DNA of 6,582 bases from an uncultured Clostridia bacterium (GTDB lineage: Bacteria; Bacillota; Clostridia; Christensenellales; UBA3700): positions 1 through 6,582 of the forward strand of contig CAMWPK010000087.1 in the NCBI GenBank assembly GCA_947176115.1, read 5' to 3'. A model generated the notes under the pieces. It ran no database searches. It was not told the DNA's origin and was given only the letters and a program-made list of their open reading frames with translations. The first letter of the stretch is position 1. Every line of letters begins with the position of its first letter. Made by a program: the position numbers and the translations under genes. Below are positions 1 to 5,709 of the stretch, piece by piece.

Positions 1-56
1 AACAGCCGATACGGTGAGATTCCGTAACCGCCTGTAAAGTCAGAATGGGAAAGATT
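1..56 (+). promoter_or_regulatory. FMN (RFN) riboswitch, 3' half only
   Basis: The segment closely follows the 3' half of the FMN riboswitch consensus as I remember it from Bacillus ribD and ribU leaders. It has a GGTGAGATTCC hairpin (ACGG 11-14 pairing CCGT 22-25), then ACCG, a short stem CTG 32-34 / CAG 41-43 closing the loop TAAAGT, then ATGGGAAAGA. In Bacillus the short stem is CAG/CTG, so the flipped A-U pair looks compensatory and supports a real structure. The 5' half, including the strand pairing with the terminal GGGAAAGATT, lies before the window. The element should bind FMN and repress the vitamin operon that starts 66 bases downstream. Confidence 0.85.
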
Positions 57-90
57 AGATTTAATTGCAATTTTATTGCATTTATTTTGA

Positions 91-117
91 TGCTTCATTT
101 TGCCCGAAAAAGGAGCA
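91..117 (+). promoter_or_regulatory. candidate SD-sequestering hairpin (riboswitch expression platform)
   Basis: Bases 91-96 (TGCTTC) can pair with 112-117 (GGAGCA, one G-U), followed by an A/A mismatch and TTTT 98-101 with AAAA 107-110 around a 5-base loop. This hairpin would bury the AGGAG ribosome site at 111-115. No convincing Rho-independent terminator lies between riboswitch and gene; the only other stem is a weak 6-bp TGCAAT/ATTGCA at 66-80. Control of translation initiation is therefore the better guess. The pairing is visible in the sequence, but its role is inferred. Confidence 0.4.
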
Positions 118-121
118 ATTT

Positions 122-817
122 ATGGATAACAAATCATATCGTTTATCCGCTGGCAACAACAAAAGAGCAAAAAGAATACGACTTATCGTATTCACCGCAT
201 TGATGACGGCATTGACTACCGTTCTCACACTCGCAAGCGTTCGCTATCCTACAGGTAGCGGATATTATAATTTTGGCGATATACCAATCTTTATGTCCGC
301 ATGTCTGTTAGGCCCCATACCCGCTCTTATCACCGGAGCATTGGGAGCAATGCTAGGCGACGTTATTTTGGGATACTTCCCCTACGCGCCTTTTACTTTA
401 GTAATCAAGGCTTTGGAAGGTCTTATAGCAGGACTTTTATTCAAAGTAATAGCTAAGATGACGAAAAAACAAGTTCCGCAGGCTATCTTCTTTGGCTTGG
501 GCTGTATAGTAGGAGGCTTGGAAATGGCGCTTGGATACTTCCTTGCAGAGGGATTATTACTTGCAGAAGATAAATGGACTGGCGGTATCGCCAACCTTCC
601 TTTCAATATCTTGCAAGGCGTAATTTCCGCAATCGTAGCGCCGGTGTTGCTGTACGCATGCCAGCTTAAGAAAGTATTTGACAAGATTTACAACCGCACT
701 CCGCAAATAGTCGTAGACGTAGAGCAAACTTCAACAGAAAACGCGACTAATCTTGACGATGCGAAAGAACAAGACTTGCAAGACAATAATAATGCGCACG
801 GCAATGATAAATTCTAA
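122..817 (+). CDS. ECF transporter S component (vitamin-binding membrane subunit)
   Basis: This is the 231-aa substrate-specificity subunit of an energy-coupling factor importer, which would work with a shared EcfA-EcfA'-EcfT module not present here. About five to six hydrophobic segments are visible (roughly residues 20-40, 52-85, 91-110, 119-145, 158-185). An AxxxA patch in the first helix (A26, A30) is of the kind S components use to contact EcfT. The stretch YNFGDIPIF...LLGPIPA (49-68) and YAPFTLVIKALEGLIAG (88-104) resemble the PF07155/COG4720 group more than classic RibU. The last 35-40 residues are an acidic, Asn-rich, probably disordered tail. I chose the start at 122 because AGGAG at 111-115 lies 6 bases upstream; an in-frame ATG at 65 would add 19 unlikely residues. 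The FMN riboswitch suggests riboflavin as cargo, while the downstream kinase suggests a B6 vitamer. The cargo is unresolved. Confidence 0.88.
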   Translation: MDNKSYRLSAGNNKRAKRIRLIVFTALMTALTTVLTLASVRYPTGSGYYNFGDIPIFMSACLLGPIPALITGALGAMLGDVILGYFPYAPFTLVIKALEGLIAGLLFKVIAKMTKKQVPQAIFFGLGCIVGGLEMALGYFLAEGLLLAEDKWTGGIANLPFNILQGVISAIVAPVLLYACQLKKVFDKIYNRTPQIVVDVEQTSTENATNLDDAKEQDLQDNNNAHGNDKF

Positions 818-827
818 TGGAGATACA

Positions 828-1670
828 ATGAAAGATTGCAAAGTATTGACAATTCAAGACTACTCGTCATTTGGGCAGTGCTCGCTTAGCGTTGCTTTGC
901 CGATAATCTCCGCAATGGGTATCGAAACAATTTCCTTACCCATCGCGCTACTATCGACGCATACAAGCGGATTTGAAGGATATACATACGTTGACTTAAA
1001 AAACAACGTTATTCCTGCCGTAAATCACTATAAGTCACTGGGACTAAACTTTGATTATATATATCTTGGTTACTTAGGCGCGAGCGAAACTGTAAAAGCC
1101 GTGAACGAAGTGCGCAAACTCTACCCTGACGCTCAACTTATCGTAGACCCTGCCATGGCAGAAAACGGTCAATTCTATGACGGTATTACGGAAGACTTTG
1201 TAGAAAGTATCGCCACGTTATGCAAAAAGAGCTATATTGCTCTGCCCAACTTAAGCGAGGCTTGCCTACTATCAGGAGTAGAATACTCCCGTATTCAAAC
1301 TAAAGAAAGCGTATTGAATATATGCCGGCATCTTGCAAAAACCGGCATAAAGCGTTTTGTCATTACGGGAATACGAATGCAAGACGGTATGCGCCTAGCG
1401 TACTACGATAATGATAAAGTCAAGTTTATTGACACGAAAGAAGTCAAAGGCGATTTCTTAGGTAGTGGCGACGTATTTGCGTCAGCTCTCGTTGGCGCGC
1501 TCGCCAACAATTTAGACTTACACAAAAGTCTTGACCTAGCGATAAAATATACTCAAAGAACAATAGAGATTACCTCTCAAGATAAAGAGCATTGGTACGG
1601 TCTGAAATTTGAAAAGACTATTCCATATTTGCTTACGCTTCTCAATCAAGCCAAAACTCTTGACAAATGA
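828..1670 (+). CDS. pyridoxal/pyridoxamine kinase (PdxK/PdxY-like)
   Basis: A ribokinase-superfamily enzyme of 280 aa, the usual length for PdxK/PdxY, which uses ATP to phosphorylate the 5' hydroxyl of pyridoxal, pyridoxamine or pyridoxine in the cytosol. The N terminus reads VLTIQDYSSFGQCSL with the family's Q-D-x-S-x-x-G-x-C-S pattern, followed by PIALLSTHTSGF (38-49). VDPAMAENG begins at 106, PNLSEA has N141 and E144, and the anion-hole/catalytic motif GSGD is at 212-215 with D215 as the predicted base. The start at 828 has GGAG at 819-822 five bases upstream. An in-frame ATG at 753 would overlap the previous gene by 65 bases and add a non-conserved leader. Only 10 bases separate it from the S-component gene, so the two are surely cotranscribed and probably under the FMN riboswitch. 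It would trap the imported vitamer as the phosphate. Confidence 0.93.
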   Translation: MKDCKVLTIQDYSSFGQCSLSVALPIISAMGIETISLPIALLSTHTSGFEGYTYVDLKNNVIPAVNHYKSLGLNFDYIYLGYLGASETVKAVNEVRKLYPDAQLIVDPAMAENGQFYDGITEDFVESIATLCKKSYIALPNLSEACLLSGVEYSRIQTKESVLNICRHLAKTGIKRFVITGIRMQDGMRLAYYDNDKVKFIDTKEVKGDFLGSGDVFASALVGALANNLDLHKSLDLAIKYTQRTIEITSQDKEHWYGLKFEKTIPYLLTLLNQAKTLDK

Positions 1671-1673
1671 AAT

Positions 1674-1712
1674 AAATAGACGGCGTAAATATTTATACGC
1701 CGTCTATTTTAT
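1674..1712. terminator. bidirectional Rho-independent terminator
   Basis: A perfect 14-bp stem, 1674-1687 pairing 1696-1709, has an 8-base AT loop and a GC-rich core (GACGGCG/CGCCGTC). It runs into T's on both strands: TTTTAT rightward, and AAAT on the + strand giving U's leftward. It lies between the kinase stop and the stop of the convergent small gene, so it should serve both. Confidence 0.92.
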
Positions 1713-1714
1713 AA

Positions 1715-1969
1715 TTATTGCGTTTTCCCAGCTTTGACCTTATCCTTAAACCATCTAAGCAGTTCTTTCACAGTCATATTTTCAATACCTAAATCTCTTG
1801 CGGATATAGATTCCTTTTCGCCGTTGGGCAATTCGACCTCTGCAATCTCAACGTCAGCGTATCCAAGTTTCTCCAGCGTAGCATAATTGAAAAGCCAATA
1901 GCATACGCACGTCAGCACTATGATAACAACAAGAAAAACTATCAATACTCCAAACAACGCCTTTACCAT
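1715..1969 (-). CDS. small single-TM membrane protein, unknown function
   Basis: An 84-aa protein that I do not recognise. Residues 4-28 form one strongly hydrophobic segment (VFLVVIIVLTCVCYWLF region) with a short N-terminal stub. A 55-residue soluble domain follows, rich in charged residues, with an apparent ladder: LGYADVEIAEVELP, then ARDLGIENMTVKELLRWFKDK, ending Lys-rich. The absence of a cleavage site suggests a membrane anchor rather than a signal peptide. The start is fixed by a full AGGAGG (1975-1980) five bases upstream. A promoter lies just beyond, giving an mRNA leader of only about 14 bases. The gene is convergent with the vitamin operon, shares its terminator, and is divergent from the tRNA. 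Good ribosome site, promoter and terminator make it a real gene despite its size. Confidence 0.8.
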   Translation of the reverse strand: MVKALFGVLIVFLVVIIVLTCVCYWLFNYATLEKLGYADVEIAEVELPNGEKESISARDLGIENMTVKELLRWFKDKVKAGKTQ

Positions 1970-1990
1970 AGGTCCCTCCTCAGTAATTAT

Positions 1991-2019
1991 AGTTTAATAA
2001 AATTTTTGTATACTGTCAA
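1991..2019 (-). promoter_or_regulatory. sigma-A promoter for the small membrane protein gene
   Basis: On the minus strand there is a perfect TTGACA (2019 to 2014), a 17-base spacer and TAAACT (1996 to 1991, 4 of 6). A TATAAT one step further (1991 to 1986) is too far from the -35 and would start inside the ribosome site. Confidence 0.7.
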
Positions 2020-2037
2020 GAAAATAATAAAAATCGT

Positions 2038-2066
2038 TTGACATCACTAATGTATTATGCTAAAAT
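2038..2066 (+). promoter_or_regulatory. strong sigma-A promoter for tRNA-Val
   Basis: TTGACA at 2038-2043, a 17-base spacer and TAAAAT at 2061-2066. Expected +1 is near 2073, about 13 bases before the mature tRNA. Its -35 is 18 bases from the -35 of the leftward promoter, so the two units are back to back. Confidence 0.85.
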
Positions 2067-2085
2067 CAATAAGCAATCCGCAAAT

Positions 2086-2161
2086 GGAAGTTTAGCTCAG
2101 TTGGGAGAGCATCTGCCTTACAAGCAGAGGGTCATAGGTTCGAGCCCTATAACTTCCACCA
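2086..2161 (+). tRNA. tRNA-Val (anticodon TAC)
   Basis: The full cloverleaf can be drawn by hand. The acceptor stem is GGAAGTT/AACTTCC and the D arm is GCTCAGTTGGGAGAGC. The anticodon stem TCTGC/GCAGA closes loop CTTACAA with anticodon TAC, the variable loop is GGGTC, and the T arm is ATAGG-TTCGAGC-CCTAT. The discriminator is A at 2158 and the CCA end (2159-2161) is encoded. The 76-base gene is a single-gene unit with its own promoter and terminator. Confidence 0.98.
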
Positions 2162-2165
2162 ATAG

Positions 2166-2204
2166 ATGACTGATAAGAACCGCTATCTTGTCAGTCATTT
2201 TTTT
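2166..2204 (+). terminator. Rho-independent terminator of tRNA-Val
   Basis: ATGACTGATAAGA (2166-2178) pairs with TCTTGTCAGTCAT (2186-2198). This is 13 pairs including one U-G, with a 7-base loop and seven T's at 2198-2204. It begins only 4 bases after the CCA. Confidence 0.93.
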
Positions 2205-2242
2205 GTACTTTGTGAGAAATCACGTGGTGCCATTGCTATTGC

Positions 2243-2271
2243 TTGAATAAACCTTTTATTTTTGATATAAT
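2243..2271 (+). promoter_or_regulatory. sigma-A promoter for the cysteine hydrolase gene
   Basis: TTGAAT at 2243-2248, a 17-base spacer and a perfect TATAAT at 2266-2271. Expected +1 is near 2278, giving a leader of about 34 bases before the ATG at 2312. Confidence 0.85.
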
Positions 2272-2311
2272 GATTATACAATAAGCAGTAATTTAGCGAG
2301 GTAAGTGTGAA

Positions 2312-2788
2312 ATGACAGACAAAGCATTGGTAGTAATCGACATTCAAAACGACATTACAAAAAACTACAAAGAAATAATAAGCAATATCAATTCCGCTAT
2401 TGATTGGGCTGTTGCTCACGATATTCACGTTGTCTATATCAAACATAACAATTTATCGGCAGGAACTCGAACATTTAAGCCCGACACTCGTGGCGCGGAA
2501 TTAGTACCCGATATGAAGATTGTGTCGGATAATATATTTGTTAAAAGCAAGGGTAACGCATTGACAAGTGAAGCATTTGGCGCTTTTATAAGTGAGAACG
2601 GCATAAAAGAGTTTTATGTTGCAGGTGCGGACGCAATTGCTTGCGTAAAATCAACTTGCTATAATATGGCAAAGAACGGCTTTATAGTTCACGTTCTATC
2701 AAACTGTATTACAAGTTATGACAAAAAGAAAATTCCTGAAATGTTAGACTACTATGAGCGAAATGGTTGTAGTATTGAAACATTCTAA
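2312..2788 (+). CDS. isochorismatase-family cysteine hydrolase
   Basis: A 158-aa cytosolic hydrolase of the isochorismatase/nicotinamidase fold, at the short end of the family. The N-terminal strand ALVVIDIQND carries the nucleophile-activating Asp (D10). HDIHVVYIKH (36-45) is the second strand. FVKSKGNAL supplies the catalytic Lys (K78), and VAGADAIACVKST (103-115) supplies the nucleophilic Cys (C111), followed by the usual helix. So D-K-C is complete and the enzyme should be active. The substrate cannot be read from sequence: the family includes nicotinamidases, N-carbamoylsarcosine amidase and many uncharacterised amidases. The ribosome site is mediocre (GAGG 2298-2301, 10 bases from the ATG). 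The gene is a single unit with its own promoter and terminator, so neighbours give no clue to the pathway. Confidence 0.9.
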   Translation: MTDKALVVIDIQNDITKNYKEIISNINSAIDWAVAHDIHVVYIKHNNLSAGTRTFKPDTRGAELVPDMKIVSDNIFVKSKGNALTSEAFGAFISENGIKEFYVAGADAIACVKSTCYNMAKNGFIVHVLSNCITSYDKKKIPEMLDYYERNGCSIETF

Positions 2789-2809
2789 GTTATCACTGCT
2801 CCGCCACAT

Positions 2810-2840
2810 AAATACGCATTTTGATAGATGCGTATTTTTT
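2810..2840 (+). terminator. Rho-independent terminator after the cysteine hydrolase
   Basis: AATACGCAT 2811-2819 pairs with ATGCGTATT 2828-2836 (10 bp with A2810-T2837), with an 8-base loop and six T's at 2835-2840. It separates the hydrolase from the next gene. Confidence 0.92.
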
Positions 2841-2867
2841 GTAATTTCAATTCTTAAATATATACGC

Positions 2868-2896
2868 TTGAAAATAACATATATTCTTGATATAAT
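2868..2896 (+). promoter_or_regulatory. sigma-A promoter giving a leaderless transcript
   Basis: TTGAAA at 2868-2873, a 17-base spacer and TATAAT at 2891-2896. Only six bases (2897-2902) separate the -10 box from the ATG at 2903, so +1 is expected on or next to the A of the start codon. It shares the ten bases TTGATATAAT with the preceding promoter. Confidence 0.85.
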
Positions 2897-2902
2897 AATC
2901 TC

Positions 2903-3481
2903 ATGGATTGGTTTAATTATTACGGACTTATAATTATGGCTATAATTATGCTTCCAAATATCGTTTATGCTGTAAAGCATAAAGACGACGCCTCGGCAAC
3001 ATACAATAACAAGGCTGTAATCATTGCGGAACAGATAGGTAGATACGGCTGTTTTGCTTTTATGATATTCAATATTCCGTACTCATACTTCAATTTTTGG
3101 TTTAATAATGCGCTTATAGTATATTTATCTGTGAACGGCGCTTTATGCCTCGCATATCTTGTATTTTGGGTGTTATGTTGGAATAGTTGCGGAAAACTAA
3201 GAGCATTATCGCTTTCAATAATTCCCTCTTGCATTTTTTTATTCAGCGGTATAGTCTTGGCTAATATACCGCTTATAGTTTTTGCCGTAATTTTTACTGT
3301 AAATCATATTTTAGTAAGTTACAAAAATGCAGTAGAAACAACTCGCCGAAAAAAGACTAATAGAAAAGTAAACTATAAAGACATAATTCTATTGCTCTTT
3401 GTAATATTCTTATTTGTTCTCGCAGTCGTCGGAGTTATCTTCGGCGCAGATACTGGAAACGGAGCTTTTCCGCTTGACTAA
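2903..3481 (+). CDS. multi-pass membrane protein, unknown function
   Basis: A 192-aa hydrophobic protein resembling uncharacterised membrane proteins I associate with Clostridia; I know no assigned function. Likely membrane segments are 6-23, 45-62, 69-93, 100-118 and 119-139, then a very basic linker (about 147-158, TTRRKKTNRK) and a sixth segment at 159-180. A short acidic tail follows. YNNKAVIIAEQIGRYGCF (34-51) and LSLSIIPSCIFLFSGI (102-117) look like the conserved core. The last 45 residues look like an add-on, though this is from memory. The start at 2903 is kept although no ribosome site precedes it: the promoter's +1 falls there, and the next Met codons (12, 16) would cut into the first helix. 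It converges on the symporter gene with 13 bases between stops and no terminator that I can see. Confidence 0.82.
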   Translation: MDWFNYYGLIIMAIIMLPNIVYAVKHKDDASATYNNKAVIIAEQIGRYGCFAFMIFNIPYSYFNFWFNNALIVYLSVNGALCLAYLVFWVLCWNSCGKLRALSLSIIPSCIFLFSGIVLANIPLIVFAVIFTVNHILVSYKNAVETTRRKKTNRKVNYKDIILLLFVIFLFVLAVVGVIFGADTGNGAFPLD

Positions 3482-3494
3482 TATTCGTATTAAC

Positions 3495-4892
3495 TTACTG
3501 CTTCTCTTCTTTGGCTTTGGCTCGACGCATATCTAGTTCTGCCTTGATAGTTGCAAAGCGTTCTCTTCCGAGATTTGCCCTATGCGAAAAGATAATAGAT
3601 ATAAGGAAAATTACACCTGGAAGAACGCCTAATACTATTCGCACGGCAAGCAATGCGCTATCGGGCTGTTGAATAGCAATTCCGTTCGTACTCTCTACGT
3701 AACCAAAAGCGCCCAAAACTGCTGATACGACAGCTATAGACACACCGTTGGCAACTTTGTACATAAATTGCGTTATGCCGTAATACGCGCCTTCTCTCCT
3801 AGTTCCATTAACATATTCGTCCACTTCTACGACGTCCGGCACGCTAGCATAAGGAAGAATTTGAATTGCTGACATACCAAATCCCGCAAATACGCACAGA
3901 AGAATAGTAGTCGCAACGTTATTTGCAGGTACGAATATTGCAAACAAAAGTACGAATGCCATATATATGCACGCTATCGTATAGACTTTGTGCTTATTAA
4001 ACTTCTCACTCAACTTGACCCATACGAATGACGATGCGATAGCGCATACTAGCGGTATTGCCACAAAGACCATTGCCATAGTTCCTCCGCTAAAGCCGAG
4101 AGAATCATTGATAAAGAACATAAATACTGCCATAATTATATCAAAACCAATCATACTCAAAAGATAGCAAAGCATTATGTTGCGAAATTCAGGCAATTTG
4201 AAAAACTCTTTTAGAGTGACGAAAAAGCCCTTGTCGTTTTGTTCCGTATCGTCCACACGCTCTTTAATATTGCCCGCGCAAAGCAACATTATGACAATCG
4301 ATATAAATGCAAATATTCCCGCTGACATCAGATATGCGTATCTTGCATTGCCAAACAACTGATAAAACAAACTTTCCTGTCCATCGGCGAAAAGCGCAAA
4401 TAGCGCCGCTCCAAGAATTATGCCGACGTTGGCAAGCGCTATTCTAATGCCATTGAGCGAAGTGCGCTCATCGTAGTTGTCTGTCATATTGGCAGTAATA
4501 GCATTGTAGGGAATATATACGATAGTCCAAGTTGTATTGAACAGCATATATGCCAAAGTATAATATATCATTTTCCCTACTTGAGCGCCTTCTCCAAACG
4601 GAGCAATCCACAAAAGTAAGAACGCAAGACCGTAAGGCAATGCGCCAAATAGCATATATACTCTTCTTTTGCCCCACTTGCTTTTAGTCTTGTCAGATAT
4701 TCTGCCCATAAGATAGTCAGTGAAAGCGTCCCAGAACTTTGCAATCAAAAATACGGCTGACGCTAATTCTGCTTTAAGTCCGCCAACATTGACAAAGAAA
4801 TAAAGCAAATAAAACGATATCGCCGCAAACATAATGTTGGCAGATAAATCTCCCAAACCGTAAAAAAACTTTTCCTTAAACTTTAGTTTCAT
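3495..4892 (-). CDS. GPH-family (glycoside-pentoside-hexuronide) cation symporter
   Basis: A 465-aa MFS-fold transporter with about 12 membrane helices, the normal length for MelB/YicJ-like cation:sugar symporters. The N-terminal signature is complete: FFYGLGD (9-15), then FWDAFTDYLMGRISD (53-67) with D55 and D59 at the exact positions of MelB's cation-site aspartates, then KWGKRR (72-77). The C-terminal half has the family pattern VPDVVEVDEYVNGTRREG. By eye, MelB's two galactoside-binding aspartates are replaced (N19 for D19, Y126 in VYIPYN for D124), as in many GPH members, so melibiose is unlikely and the substrate is unknown. The start has GAGGGGA 4-5 bases upstream. No glycosidase or sugar regulator is beside it. 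Confidence 0.9.
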   Translation of the reverse strand: MKLKFKEKFFYGLGDLSANIMFAAISFYLLYFFVNVGGLKAELASAVFLIAKFWDAFTDYLMGRISDKTKSKWGKRRVYMLFGALPYGLAFLLLWIAPFGEGAQVGKMIYYTLAYMLFNTTWTIVYIPYNAITANMTDNYDERTSLNGIRIALANVGIILGAALFALFADGQESLFYQLFGNARYAYLMSAGIFAFISIVIMLLCAGNIKERVDDTEQNDKGFFVTLKEFFKLPEFRNIMLCYLLSMIGFDIIMAVFMFFINDSLGFSGGTMAMVFVAIPLVCAIASSFVWVKLSEKFNKHKVYTIACIYMAFVLLFAIFVPANNVATTILLCVFAGFGMSAIQILPYASVPDVVEVDEYVNGTRREGAYYGITQFMYKVANGVSIAVVSAVLGAFGYVESTNGIAIQQPDSALLAVRIVLGVLPGVIFLISIIFSHRANLGRERFATIKAELDMRRAKAKEEKQ

Positions 4893-4909
4893 ATTCCCCT
4901 CTCTATTTA

Positions 4910-4938
4910 ATAATAAACTATAAGAGAGATTTTGTAAA
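4910..4938 (-). promoter_or_regulatory. sigma-A promoter for the GPH symporter gene
   Basis: On the minus strand TTTACA (4938 to 4933), a 17-base spacer and TATTAT (4915 to 4910), each 5 of 6. Expected +1 is near 4903, leaving a leader of about 11 bases that is little more than the ribosome site. I see no cre-like or other clear operator. Confidence 0.75.
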
Positions 4939-5024
4939 TATTATTGAAAAACTTTTTTATTTGTATTTTTTACTACATAGCGCAGTAAGTGTGTTGCGTA
5001 CAAACTAAAAGAAAATTTTCTACA

Positions 5025-5053
5025 TTGACAAAGTATTATCATAATGATATAAT
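5025..5053 (+). promoter_or_regulatory. perfect consensus sigma-A promoter
   Basis: TTGACA at 5025-5030, exactly 17 bases, then TATAAT at 5048-5053: both hexamers match the consensus fully. Expected +1 is near 5060, 20 bases before the ATG at 5080. The rest of the spacer between the symporter and this gene (4939-5024) is AT-rich and shows nothing convincing. Confidence 0.92.
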
Positions 5054-5079
5054 TAATAAAAATGCTCTAGCGGTGAACA

Positions 5080-5652
5080 ATGTTTTGGAACAAAAAAATA
5101 CAAGAAATTGATAACCTTATTCTCAATAGTAACGAACTTAACGAGAAGTCTAGCGAAGACGCGTCTGTAATAAACGTAAAGATTAACGGAAAAGACCAAC
5201 TGTTCTCTACGTATAGTTATTCGGAAGACAAGTTGAATAGCGAATTCAGCAATTATGTTTTTGACAAAGCTAAGGACGCTCCAATTAAAGAGAAAATAAA
5301 AATCAAAATTCACTCTGCAAGCGATATTGATGCAAGCGAAGTTCAACAATCCTTAAAGAGTCACTGCAAATCAGCTTATAAAGAGAGCAAGAAAGAAATC
5401 AAACGTATATTATTGGTTTCTACAATTATGACTATTCTCGGTATTCTTGCGCTCACTGCCCTAATACTAATAAATCACTTTACTGAAAATATTTATATTA
5501 CATCTATAGTAGAAATTGCCGCTTGGGTATTTATCTGGGAGGCAGTCGATTATTTCTTTCTTCAACGCCCTGTAGTAAAGGGAAAATGTCTACTTATTCA
5601 GCGAATATATATGGCAGAAATAGAGATTTGCAAAGACGACAACATAAAATGA
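5080..5652 (+). CDS. two-TM membrane protein, unknown function
   Basis: A 190-aa protein. Residues 1-105 are soluble and charged, with FSTYSYSEDKLNSEFSNYV (42-60) and PIKEKIKIKIH (68-78). A Lys-rich stretch (101-109) precedes TM1 (109-132), then a short loop and TM2 (about 139-161) with the striking motif AAWVFIWEAVDYFFLQR (147-163). A soluble end follows. I recall uncharacterised Firmicutes proteins with the same plan (soluble domain, two helices, GWVFIWEAVD-like motif), but no function. Both ends are probably cytosolic by the positive-inside rule. The ribosome site is GGTGA (5072-5076), the 3' part of the extended SD, three bases from the ATG and in register. It has a perfect consensus promoter, so expression should be high. 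No terminator follows, so some read-through into the next gene is likely. Confidence 0.85.
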   Translation: MFWNKKIQEIDNLILNSNELNEKSSEDASVINVKINGKDQLFSTYSYSEDKLNSEFSNYVFDKAKDAPIKEKIKIKIHSASDIDASEVQQSLKSHCKSAYKESKKEIKRILLVSTIMTILGILALTALILINHFTENIYITSIVEIAAWVFIWEAVDYFFLQRPVVKGKCLLIQRIYMAEIEICKDDNIK

Positions 5653-5679
5653 AATAATATTTAAGATTTTTAATTGTAG

Positions 5680-5709
5680 TTGCTATAACTAATCAACTTA
5701 TAGCATAAT
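5680..5709 (+). promoter_or_regulatory. weak promoter with inverted repeat between -35 and -10
   Basis: TTGCTA at 5680-5685 (4 of 6), 18 bases, then CATAAT at 5704-5709 (5 of 6). A perfect inverted repeat GCTATAA (5682-5688) / TTATAGC (5698-5704), with a 9-base gap, overlaps the edges of both boxes and fills the spacer, as a repressor operator would. Alternatively it is an RNA hairpin in read-through from the upstream gene; no T-run follows, so it is not a terminator. Confidence 0.45.

Noticed and set aside
66..88. TGCAAT/ATTGCA hairpin followed by TTTATTTT as a riboswitch terminator
   Set aside because: The stem has only 6 bp with two G-C pairs and an interrupted T-run, too weak to call.
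65..121. Upstream in-frame extension of the S component from the ATG at 65
   Set aside because: No ribosome site precedes 65, and it would run through the riboswitch expression platform. The ATG at 122 has AGGAG at ideal spacing and gives the normal N terminus.
382..684. Minus-strand ORF of 100 codons inside the S-component gene
   Set aside because: It is antisense to a clearly conserved protein, has no ribosome site or domain, and reads like a frame shadow.
753..827. Upstream start of the pyridoxal kinase at 753
   Set aside because: It would overlap the S-component gene by 65 bases and add 25 residues unlike any kinase N terminus. GGAG at 819-822 marks 828.
2195..2446. Minus-strand ORF of 83 codons across the hydrolase promoter and 5' end
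   Set aside because: It overlaps a good promoter and the catalytic N terminus of the hydrolase, and its own product shows no recognisable pattern.
2744..3234. Two minus-strand ORFs opposite the hydrolase end and the membrane protein gene
   Set aside because: These are shadows of the plus-strand genes; one would run through the terminator at 2810-2840 and the promoter at 2868-2896.
4177..4677. Small ORFs inside the symporter gene (plus 4177-4362, minus 4468-4677)
   Set aside because: They lie within an intact conserved symporter gene and lack ribosome sites.
2301..4993. GTAAGTGTG occurring at 2301-2309 and 4985-4993 as a shared regulatory site
   Set aside because: Nine bases, non-palindromic, at different positions relative to the promoters; probably chance.
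4981..4998. CGCA-N10-TGCG inverted repeat upstream of the 5025 promoter
   Set aside because: Only 4-bp arms; not distinguishable from chance.
5053..5349. Minus-strand ORF of 98 codons opposite the two-TM gene
   Set aside because: It is antisense to the conserved gene and starts and ends without signals.
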